Shown: positions 43,980 through 51,223 of the stretch, piece by piece
Position numbering within the stretch: position 1 is the stretch's first letter
Layout: every line of letters starts with the position of its first letter
Assembly: GCA_001899315.1 (NCBI GenBank)
Contig: MOYA01000001.1
Span: 1,445,662-1,509,661, forward strand
From: Candidatus Obscuribacter phosphatis
GTDB lineage: Bacteria > Cyanobacteriota > Vampirovibrionia > Obscuribacterales > Obscuribacteraceae
Length of the DNA stretch: 64,000 nt
Reading direction: 5' to 3'
Program-made: the position numbers and the translations under genes
Notes under the pieces: model-generated
The model's database searches: none
What the model was told of the DNA's origin: nothing
What the model saw: the letters and a program-made list of their open reading frames with translations, nothing else

Positions 43980-45413
43980 ATGGTGTATTTCAAACAATAT
44001 TATCTTGGATGTCTGGCTCATGCCTCTTATGTTTTGGCATCAGAAGGGCAAGCTTGCATCATAGACCCGCAAAGAGATGTCAGTGAATATTTGAACGAGT
44101 TGGAAGCTCATTCGCTGAAGCTCAAGTACATCATTGAAACTCATCTGCACGCCGACTTTGTCTCAGGACACATAGAGTTGGCAGCGCGCACCGGAGCCTC
44201 TGTGGTCATTTCTCACAGAGCGAAAGCGGCATTTGATCATCTAGGAGTAAAGGATCAAGACAAGCTAGCCTTGGGCAAGCTCGAACTCACTATTCTTGAG
44301 ACCCCTGGTCATACCCCCGAGAGCATATGCATATTGGCTGAAGCAAAAGAGAAGAGCGCTGATCAGTTTGAAAGCATGCTCTTTACCGGCGATACTCTTT
44401 TTGTCGGTGATGTCGGTCGTCCCGATTTGGTCTGCCACTGGGGTTATGAACCGGCTGAAATGGCGGCGCATCTCTATGACAGCCTGCAGAACAAAATTCT
44501 CACTCTTCCGGATAACACCCTTGTTTATCCCGCCCACGGTGCCGGCTCACTCTGCGGTAAGAATATTTCGCAAGAGCGTCACTCAACCATCGGCGAGCAA
44601 AAGAAATTCAACTGGGCCCTCAAGCCTATGGGCAAAGACGAATTCATAGATTTGCTCACCAAAGACCTGCCGGAAGTACCAAAGTACTTTACCAAAGCGG
44701 TGGAAAAGAATCGCAGTGGAGCCGCTGAACTGGCGGCTTTACCAGAGCTGGAAGAATTGACTGCCCAAGAAACTGAAGCACGACAGAAGCGCGGCGCATT
44801 GTTGCTGGATGTGAGAAGCGCAGACGAGTTTTGTCAGGGGCATCCGGCCGGTGCATTAAACATCGGCTTGGGCGGTCAGTTTGCCTCTTTCAGCGGCATT
44901 CTTGTAGACGCCGAAAGAGAAAAGATAATTATCGGCTCGAAAGAGCAAGCCGAAGAAGCAGTGATAAGACTGGCCAGAGCCGGTCTAGAGAACGTCACCG
45001 GCTATCTTAAAAGTACCGATGGCTCTCCAATTGAAACATGGAAGAAAGCGGGACTAAAAGTCGTCTCGGTACCTCAACTTTCAGTCAATGAACTGGCAAT
45101 GAAGCTAAAGAACGATCCTAAAGTTGTTGTTCTTGATGTGAGACGCAAAGGTGAATATGTGGGTGGACACATTCCCGGCGCCCGTTCAGTACCCCTGAGT
45201 GAGCTTGTTAATGCCGTCAGTGACCTAGATAAAGACACCACCTTTCACGTAATTTGCGCCGGTGGCTATCGATCTACGATGGCTGTCAGTTTGCTCTTGC
45301 AGCATGGTTTCGAAAGCTTGCACAATGTGCAAGGAGGCACTATGGCTTGGCGTAAAGCTGGTCATGATGTAGATGTAAAAGAAATTACGGCTTGCCAATC
45401 AAACAACAAATAA
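43980..45413 (+). CDS. MBL-fold hydrolase with two rhodanese domains (persulfide dioxygenase-like)
   Basis: 477 residues. The N-terminal metallo-beta-lactamase domain (1 to about 240) resembles ETHE1/persulfide dioxygenases: THLHADFVSGH (54-64) with His55, His57 and Asp59, TPGHTPES, and FTGDTLFVGDVGRPDL. The rest is two rhodanese domains: the first (about 260-365) has LLDVRSADEFCQGHPAGALN but a Gly where the active Cys should be (KIIIGSKEQ), and the second (about 375-475) has VVLDVRRKGEYVGGHIPGA and active-site HVICAGGYRS. The pattern is that of MBL-rhodanese fusions in sulfur oxidation or sulfide detoxification. A separate single rhodanese lies at 47597. Confidence 0.9.
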   Translation: MVYFKQYYLGCLAHASYVLASEGQACIIDPQRDVSEYLNELEAHSLKLKYIIETHLHADFVSGHIELAARTGASVVISHRAKAAFDHLGVKDQDKLALGKLELTILETPGHTPESICILAEAKEKSADQFESMLFTGDTLFVGDVGRPDLVCHWGYEPAEMAAHLYDSLQNKILTLPDNTLVYPAHGAGSLCGKNISQERHSTIGEQKKFNWALKPMGKDEFIDLLTKDLPEVPKYFTKAVEKNRSGAAELAALPELEELTAQETEARQKRGALLLDVRSADEFCQGHPAGALNIGLGGQFASFSGILVDAEREKIIIGSKEQAEEAVIRLARAGLENVTGYLKSTDGSPIETWKKAGLKVVSVPQLSVNELAMKLKNDPKVVVLDVRRKGEYVGGHIPGARSVPLSELVNAVSDLDKDTTFHVICAGGYRSTMAVSLLLQHGFESLHNVQGGTMAWRKAGHDVDVKEITACQSNNK

Positions 45414-45438
45414 ATTGCCAGACAAAGGACCAAAGACC

Positions 45439-46635
45439 GTGCACAAAATAATAGTAATGCTGGTGGCTATCTTGTCTCAGTTTCTGACGGCTTGCAGCAC
45501 TCCGCAGAAATCACCAAATGGTTTCATCGACAAATCTGGTGCGGTTATTGTTAGTCTTGACGAGTTAGAGAAGAAGCCACTGGCTATAGGTAATTTCTCA
45601 GAAGGTGTGGCGCCAATAAAGACGATTCAAGGGCTAGGCTTCTTGAATAAGTCGGGAGAGATTGTCTTCACTCGTCCCTATCAAAGCCTCGGTCCGGTCA
45701 TTGGCGGTCTTGCCGCCTTTGAGGATGCAGATAGATGGGGCTTTATAGACAAGACTGGTGCAATCAAAATAGTACCCAACTTTCTTGGTGCACACGATTT
45801 TAGTGCCGATATTGCCGCGGTCAAAGTCGAGAAAGGCTGGACTTTTATCAACAAAGAAGGCAAGCAGTTGTTCCAGCTCACATTCGAAGATGTCGGCGAC
45901 TTCAAAGATGGCTTTGCTCCAGTAAAATTGAACGGACATTGGGGCTTCATTGATACGACAGGCACTTTCGTGGTGCCGGCTCGTTTTGATATTGCCTATG
46001 CTTCTGGAGGCGGGAAGCTGGTTGCGGCAAATGGCACCGGTTTGTCTGGCGACAACCCAGACCAAACTGTTTTCTACTTTGATAATCTCGGCAGATTGAT
46101 GCGCAAATCCGAATTCAAGGGTATAACCCTAAACAACCTCCGCCCCAAAATGTGGGTAAGATACCTAACCACCGAAACACCTAAAGAGCCGGAGAAACTG
46201 AACCGAGCCCTTAGCAGAGCAGTGTCTCCAGCATATTTCGATGACAAATCAATCGGTCAAGCTGATACCAAATTTTGTATAAACGAACAGTTTGCCGCGC
46301 CGGCATTCACAGGCAATTATGACTATATCTTTCCAGTCAAGGAAGGCTATTTCGTAGTCTATGATGACACTACCGGGCTCTTTGACTATCGCGGCGGCAA
46401 GCCGGAGGCTGAATCGGGCATCTGGAACAGTAAGGAATTTCGCTTCTATCAAGCGGCGCCTTTCTCTGAAGGCTTAGGCCTTGTACAGACTGAAAAAGCC
46501 GGTCCCTATGGGTTTGTCGACAAATCAGGCAAGTTTGTCTTGAAGCCAATATACAAATACGCTAGACCATTCAAAGACGGTCTAGCGTTGGTGGCAGAAA
46601 ACGAGATTCCGCCGGTCAAAGAAAACGAAGAGTAA
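45439..46635 (+). CDS. WG-repeat lipoprotein
   Basis: About 398 residues from GTG 45439 (AAAGGA 9 bases upstream). Signal peptide MLVAILSQFLTAC gives a lipobox Cys. The body is a series of WG/KWG-type repeats of about 45 residues: PNGFIDKSGAVIV, GLGFLNKSGEIVFT, RWGFIDKTGAIKIVPNF, GWTFINKEGKQLF, HWGFIDTTGTFVVPARF, PYGFVDKSGKFVLKPIY, with the linking FSEG/FKDG phrases. WG repeats are beta-rich and generally of unknown role. The MBL/rhodanese gene upstream ends 25 bases before this start, so the two may be co-transcribed. Confidence 0.88.
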   Translation: MHKIIVMLVAILSQFLTACSTPQKSPNGFIDKSGAVIVSLDELEKKPLAIGNFSEGVAPIKTIQGLGFLNKSGEIVFTRPYQSLGPVIGGLAAFEDADRWGFIDKTGAIKIVPNFLGAHDFSADIAAVKVEKGWTFINKEGKQLFQLTFEDVGDFKDGFAPVKLNGHWGFIDTTGTFVVPARFDIAYASGGGKLVAANGTGLSGDNPDQTVFYFDNLGRLMRKSEFKGITLNNLRPKMWVRYLTTETPKEPEKLNRALSRAVSPAYFDDKSIGQADTKFCINEQFAAPAFTGNYDYIFPVKEGYFVVYDDTTGLFDYRGGKPEAESGIWNSKEFRFYQAAPFSEGLGLVQTEKAGPYGFVDKSGKFVLKPIYKYARPFKDGLALVAENEIPPVKENEE

Positions 46636-46639
46636 AGGC

Positions 46640-47065
46640 TTAAGCAAGACCCAGCATCTTTTTCCACCAAGGTCTCTTGAGAGAAGCATTCTCAACCTTC
46701 AAGGCATCGAGCCATGTTTCTAGTTCAATCACGCGCTGCACTTCGCCTTCCAATTCTTTGATGCGCGCCACAAGGATCTCCTCACCCATAAGTAGAGCCT
46801 CGAGTTCCTGCACCCTAGCCTTGGTTTGCATCAGCTGGCGGCTGGTTTCAAGAACCAGTGTGTTAACCCCTTCAAGCTCGGCAAGCAAATCCAAAATCAA
46901 ACCGGTTTCGCTGTAGGTTGTCTCAGCAGGGCTAAAGTCGATTGCTTCAGTGGGCTGCGCCAACTCAACTGCACCATTTTCCAGCAACGGTTCAAGTCCA
47001 TCAAGACTGAGAGCATCGGCTTGAACATGCTCAATTATCAGTTTTTGTTTTTTGCGCTGAGCCAT
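46640..47065 (-). CDS. coiled-coil protein of unknown function
   Basis: 141 residues from the ATG at 47065. A short basic start (MAQRKKQKLIIEHVQADAL), an acidic middle, and a coiled coil from about 55 to 130 (LDLLAELEGVNTLVLETSRQ, RVQELEALLMGEEILVARIK). It ends in the basic, Trp-rich RPWWKKMLGLA, which could be a short amphipathic membrane contact. Convergent with the WG gene, 4 bases apart. No family recognised. Confidence 0.65.
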   Translation of the reverse strand: MAQRKKQKLIIEHVQADALSLDGLEPLLENGAVELAQPTEAIDFSPAETTYSETGLILDLLAELEGVNTLVLETSRQLMQTKARVQELEALLMGEEILVARIKELEGEVQRVIELETWLDALKVENASLKRPWWKKMLGLA

Positions 47066-47213
47066 AGAAGCACCCTCAGATATCGGAAGTACTTATGACA
47101 TTATGGGCAGTGGCGCCATGACTAGCAACACTTGACTTCCGTCAAGCACCACTAGCGGTGATATTTTATTGAATTATCCGACAGTGATCGATTTATCAGT
47201 CCAAAACTGAGAG

Positions 47214-47600
47214 CTACGAACCAGTTGAGGCATCATCCGGCTTATCTGATACAGCTTCTGATAAAGGTTCTGATGAAGCTTTCGGCTCAGCTTCTGCCTC
47301 TGCCTTGGCCCTCATTGCGGCAACTCTTCTTGCCTCACTTTTTTGTTCTTCGCCCCAGCCCTTATACAGATAATAGATAAAGCCACCAAATATGGTGAGG
47401 GACAAGAAGACAATCAGTGAGATTCCACCAATCATCAAGTAAAAGCCATTAGGATCGGTCTTTCGCATCTGAGACCAGTCGTATAAATAGTCTTCAACCC
47501 CGCCGGCAAAGGCACAAGAAGGACTAAGCAGGCTCAGGAGGCAAACCCAAAGTGATGAGGCGATCAAGAAACGAAACAGGGTGAAAATTCTAGTTTTCAT
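47214..47600 (-). CDS. small exported membrane protein
   Basis: 128 residues: signal peptide (FLIASSLWVCLLSLLSPSCAFAG), a short outer segment (VEDYLYDWSQMRKTDPNG), one transmembrane helix (FYLMIGGISLIVFLSLTIFGGFIYYL) and a charged Ala/Glu-rich tail. ATG 47600 overlaps the rhodanese stop (ATGA), so the two are translated together. The plan is like that of 21046-21447. Function unknown. Confidence 0.7.
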   Translation of the reverse strand: MKTRIFTLFRFLIASSLWVCLLSLLSPSCAFAGGVEDYLYDWSQMRKTDPNGFYLMIGGISLIVFLSLTIFGGFIYYLYKGWGEEQKSEARRVAAMRAKAEAEAEPKASSEPLSEAVSDKPDDASTGS

Positions 47601-47965
47601 TTCACTTCCGGCAATTGTCGCTCACGCCAGCCGCGAATGCCGCCGGCCATAGAGAGTACGTTTACATAGCCCATTTTTTGCATGTTGTCTGCAGATAGAG
47701 CAGAGCGAAAGCCACCACCGCAATAAAGCACCACTTCAGTTGACTTATCTGCTACAACCTTTTCAATATCGCGCTCTAGAATGCCGCGACCAAGATGAAT
47801 AGAGCCAGGAAGACGTCCTTGCTGCCATTCATGGTCTTCGCGTACGTCGATAAGAACAAAAGCATGTTCACTCTTCTGTTTCTCTAGAACTTCTTCGATT
47901 GATATCTCTTTGATGCGAGGCATAACCTCGGCTACCAATTTCTCGAATGCTTCGCTATGTTTCAC
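47597..47965 (-). CDS. single-domain rhodanese-like sulfurtransferase
   Basis: 122 residues. Rhodanese motifs: FVLIDVREDHEWQQGRLPGSIHLGRG, and the active-site loop VVLYCGGGFRSALSADNM with the catalytic Cys in YCGGGFRS, then MAGGIRGW at the end. Full length for a single-domain rhodanese such as GlpE or PspE; no signal peptide. Likely moves sulfane sulfur to cytosolic acceptors, and could work with the MBL-rhodanese protein 2 kb away. Coupled to the small membrane protein at 47214. Confidence 0.9.
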   Translation of the reverse strand: MKHSEAFEKLVAEVMPRIKEISIEEVLEKQKSEHAFVLIDVREDHEWQQGRLPGSIHLGRGILERDIEKVVADKSTEVVLYCGGGFRSALSADNMQKMGYVNVLSMAGGIRGWRERQLPEVK

Positions 47966-48070
47966 GACAACAAACCAACCTCGCCTTTCACTTTACTTTA
48001 CTCTACAGACATTCAATATGAGAGTCCTTGGCAATTGATCATAATCTCCGCAAGCACAGCCCGAGCAGCC

Positions 48071-48102
48071 ATAAAGAAAGGCTCCAGCCGAAGACTGAAG
48101 CC
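48071..48102 (-). terminator. terminator of the tRNA-Leu gene
   Basis: On the minus strand GGCTTCAG and CTGGAGCC form an eight-pair stem (one G-U) with a seven-base loop, followed by TTTCTTTAT. It lies 17 bases after the 3' end of the tRNA. Confidence 0.7.
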
Positions 48103-48118
48103 TAACTGTAAAGAAAAT

Positions 48119-48202
48119 TGCCCTTGGAGGGATTCGAACCCTCAATCCCTTACGGGCATCGCATTTTAAGTGCGACTCGTATACCAGTTCCGACACAAGG
48201 GC
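48119..48202 (-). tRNA. trnL: tRNA-Leu(UAA)
   Basis: 84 bases on the minus strand. The acceptor stem pairs GCCCTTG with CAAGGGC. The anticodon stem pairs TCGCA with TGCGA around loop CTTAAAA, which gives anticodon TAA. The long variable arm (TGCCCGTAAGGGATT) is that of a class II tRNA, and the T arm is GAGGG-TTCGAAT-CCCTC. The discriminator is A and CCA is not encoded. There is no intron, unlike the tRNA-Leu(UAA) of many Cyanobacteria. Confidence 0.95.
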
Positions 48203-48223
48203 TGGCAAGCTTTAATTCTAGCA

Positions 48224-49390
48224 CTACTTAAGCACTCTAGAATTCTCAGCCAGCCTTTTGGTTACTTCGGCAGTACTGACACCGCCTCTACGCAATACCG
48301 AACGCAAAGTAAAGGCGAAGCCAGCCGCCCAAAGAGCGGAGATAACCAAAGCCACGGTCTTTTTAGCTTGTACTGGCTCATGCAAAAAGTCACCGACGAA
48401 AGCGGAAATCAGTAAAGTGAGGGGATCAGGACTTGTCAAACCGCCCTGCTTAAGCCAGTTTAAGGCTTGGATCACCACCAAACTAGCCCCACCAAAGAGC
48501 ACTGTTTTCACAACTTGATCACGCAGTCCGCTTCTCAAGACATGAATATTTTCACCATCAATAGAAATCTTGATCGGGAAAAGGAGGAAAAGAGAAACAA
48601 GCCCGCTACAAGCAGCAGCTAGTAGTGACTGACCGGCCAATCCTTCTTCCACAACCGACTGAAAAAAGTAAAATAGAGCAGTGACAGCAAAAGAGTAGCC
48701 GACAGCAGCGGCCAGTCGAGGCGAACCGCCACAATCTTGAAAGAGAAAAGGCGCCCGCCAGCCTGCCGCTTTTAGAGCCAATTTAGGAACCACCAGTGGT
48801 GCTAATAAAGTAAAAAAGCCGAAATATAATAGGGAGAGAAGTGGATTAATAGCCAGCTCAGCACGATCTGATTGATAGCGAGCAATTAATGAAGCAGTCT
48901 CTGGCTCTCTGCCAAAATAGTCATAGCAGTTCTCAAAGAAAGTTTTGAAAGATTTGCTTTGAGCGTAAGCTTCCATTCGCCATTTCATCAAATCCCCAGT
49001 CATAGCCCTAAGACTGTAATAGGGTGCAGCAAATGCGCTGTAAACACTAGCGTTGATATATGTCGAGTTAGCCACCGGGGTGGGAAGAATTACCGGATGC
49101 AGGAAGCGCGGATCTTTGTGAAACTCTTGGGCAGCCCATGAACGCAGAGCTTGGAGAGCTTCGGCATTCTGAATAGTGTACTCGTCTTTGGTAAGCACCA
49201 AGCCGAAGAAGACTGTATTCATGACCTTCTCGGCAAAGCGAGTATCCCAAATACCAGAGGCCGATGCTCCGGCTACCAGTTTGTCTGCATCGAAAAGGGA
49301 AGTGACACGCTCACGCGGTTTTACAAAAATAGCTGTGGAAACCAAAATAGCCACTAGAGCTATGACTATTACGTTAAAGCGGTCTTTCAT
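48224..49390 (-). CDS. multi-pass membrane protein of unknown function
   Basis: About 388 residues from ATG 49390 (GAGAGG upstream; an in-frame start at 49417 is longer). One N-terminal membrane segment (VIVIALVAILVSTAIFV), a large outer or inner loop (about 40-170), and about five further membrane segments (LLSLLYFGFFTLLAPLVV, LAAAVGYSFAVTALFYFF, LLAAACSGLVSLFLLFPI, KTVLFGGASLVVIQAL, TVALVISALWAAGFAF). No catalytic motif recognised. The last eleven residues are basic. The gene ends 21 bases before the 5' end of the tRNA gene. Transcribed in the same direction as the genes upstream of it. Confidence 0.75.
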   Translation of the reverse strand: MKDRFNVIVIALVAILVSTAIFVKPRERVTSLFDADKLVAGASASGIWDTRFAEKVMNTVFFGLVLTKDEYTIQNAEALQALRSWAAQEFHKDPRFLHPVILPTPVANSTYINASVYSAFAAPYYSLRAMTGDLMKWRMEAYAQSKSFKTFFENCYDYFGREPETASLIARYQSDRAELAINPLLSLLYFGFFTLLAPLVVPKLALKAAGWRAPFLFQDCGGSPRLAAAVGYSFAVTALFYFFQSVVEEGLAGQSLLAAACSGLVSLFLLFPIKISIDGENIHVLRSGLRDQVVKTVLFGGASLVVIQALNWLKQGGLTSPDPLTLLISAFVGDFLHEPVQAKKTVALVISALWAAGFAFTLRSVLRRGGVSTAEVTKRLAENSRVLK

Positions 49391-49543
49391 ATTCAGCCTC
49401 TCGCCATCGCTTGACAAAATAATAAAGCAAGAGACGACCTGCTCCAGTCAAAAGAGCCCGATATAAATAGATAAGCGTAGTTAATTGTCTCTAACGATTT
49501 CAGCTGCCGAGTTTGCAGAGGAGAATCTGAAATTTACTTTTAC

Positions 49544-51223
49544 TCATCTTGTAAAAAGGTCTTCAGCAATTGCACCACCTAAAAGAGCAGACTTAAGTAG
49601 AGCTGATTGCTGCTGCTCTGCCCTATCCTTTCTGCCTTGTAAAGCAAGGGCGACAGTTTCGAAATCTTGAGCATTGCTATACTCAGACAAATAGCCGCTG
49701 GTGTAAAAATTGCAGTCATAGACAGCTGGATCAGACAGCTTCAATTGGCTTAAGGCGTTGTCGAGATCTTCTAAACTTTCAGCTTTTGCGTTGAGTACTT
49801 TTGCAGAACTGGCTTGAGAAAGGGCTTGAGAAACAAGAAGTAGATTTAGCCTAGCAACATCACTCGAAGTCGGTCGCTGCGCGCTTAATCTCTTGATGAT
49901 GGACTGAGCAAATGCTGGATAATGAAGGTCTAAAGCAAGCTGAGCTACGCGTACTTTCCTTGCAAAAGGACCAAACTCGAGCGACTCCAATGCGGACTGC
50001 GTGGGCAGGCTCTTTCCGGAAACGCCGCAGTAAGTAAGAAGCTCGAAGTAACTGACTCGATCATCAACATCATCTGATGTTTTTGCCAGTCTCATTTGCA
50101 GTTGCCGCTCACGCTCAGCAGCACTAAGAAGGCGAATCAGGCGCGACCAATCTCTGCCTGTTACCTTAAGAGTGTCTGCTTTACGCAAAAGCATCGCCTC
50201 TAATTCATGCTCATCTTTGGCAGAACAACCATTGGTCAACTTAAGCATTTGCCGAGCAAGAACAAGACGGTTGAATTTGTCTTGATCGCTGTCTTGATCT
50301 AAAAACACATTGCTGTCATCAGCAGCAGACACCTTTTCGATAAAGTCGCGTACTTGCTCAAAACCAATCGATTTGCTCAGTTTCGAGCCGCGCAAGCAAG
50401 AAAGTAGACTCTCTTGATACAGAGGCTCTGCTGCGAGACGATTGGGTAGAATCTCCAAGAGTTGCTTGGCACGAGAAAATTCACCTAAGCAGATAGCCGA
50501 GCGCAATTTGAGAAGCAGCGCTTTCTGACGGTCGAAATCATTCTCGAAAGTTTTTGCCTCACCCAGACAAGCATCAAGTTGTTTAAAATCAGAAAGCCGA
50601 AAGAAAGCCTCGGCTATTCTCACTCTTTCACTATCTTTGGGCTTGGCGGCAAGCAAACTATTACTCTTTTCGACAGCTCTCTTCCTTTGACCAAGCCTAA
50701 TTAAAGAGTCGATACTGCAAAATACAAAGGCAGAATCCTCGGGGAATTCTTTCTCTCCCTGCGCAAAGAAGTCAGCTGCTTGACTAAACTTGTCTTGGTG
50801 AGAAGCGGCAATTCCGGCTCCAAAAGTGCAATCTTTGCGAATTTGCTTGTAATTAGCTTTATCACTTGCAGCAGCTATATTGACAGCCAATACCGCACTA
50901 TAATCATTCAAGGCTTCGGCAAACTGCTCAAGCAGCAAATAAGCATCAGCGCGGGTCCTCAGCAGCTCTATCTTTGCCTCGGGGTCAAGCTTTGGATTAC
51001 TTAAAGCATCGGTGTTTTTAGCAATGACAAGATGCGCAGACTCTCGATTTGGCAAAACCGATATTTCACCTTTGCCGCTCGAAGCGCTATTGTCCAAAGG
51101 CTTTAGATCAAAGATGCCTCGATTGAGAAGTGAAAAATAAACAAGCAGCAGTGCCACCACATTCAACACCGCTATCGAAGTCAGCAAAACTGCAAGGCCG
51201 CTAAGCTTCTTCTTATCGCTCAC
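49544..51223 (-). CDS. membrane-anchored TPR-like protein
   Basis: 559 residues. One N-terminal membrane anchor (LAVLLTSIAVLNVVALLLVYF), then a long helical-repeat domain: LRTRADAYLLLEQFAEALND (TPR), AAGIAASHQDKFSQAADFFAQ, CSIDSLIRLGQRKRAVEKSN, continuing to about residue 500. It overlaps the SulP-carbonic anhydrase gene by 4 bases, so they are translated together; it may be a partner of the transporter. Family not identified. Confidence 0.8.
   Translation of the reverse strand: MSDKKKLSGLAVLLTSIAVLNVVALLLVYFSLLNRGIFDLKPLDNSASSGKGEISVLPNRESAHLVIAKNTDALSNPKLDPEAKIELLRTRADAYLLLEQFAEALNDYSAVLAVNIAAASDKANYKQIRKDCTFGAGIAASHQDKFSQAADFFAQGEKEFPEDSAFVFCSIDSLIRLGQRKRAVEKSNSLLAAKPKDSERVRIAEAFFRLSDFKQLDACLGEAKTFENDFDRQKALLLKLRSAICLGEFSRAKQLLEILPNRLAAEPLYQESLLSCLRGSKLSKSIGFEQVRDFIEKVSAADDSNVFLDQDSDQDKFNRLVLARQMLKLTNGCSAKDEHELEAMLLRKADTLKVTGRDWSRLIRLLSAAERERQLQMRLAKTSDDVDDRVSYFELLTYCGVSGKSLPTQSALESLEFGPFARKVRVAQLALDLHYPAFAQSIIKRLSAQRPTSSDVARLNLLLVSQALSQASSAKVLNAKAESLEDLDNALSQLKLSDPAVYDCNFYTSGYLSEYSNAQDFETVALALQGRKDRAEQQQSALLKSALLGGAIAEDLFTR

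Noticed and set aside
47129-47144. CTTGAC/GTCAAG inverted repeat as terminator of the 47214 gene
   Set aside because: The stem is only six pairs and no T-run follows on either strand.
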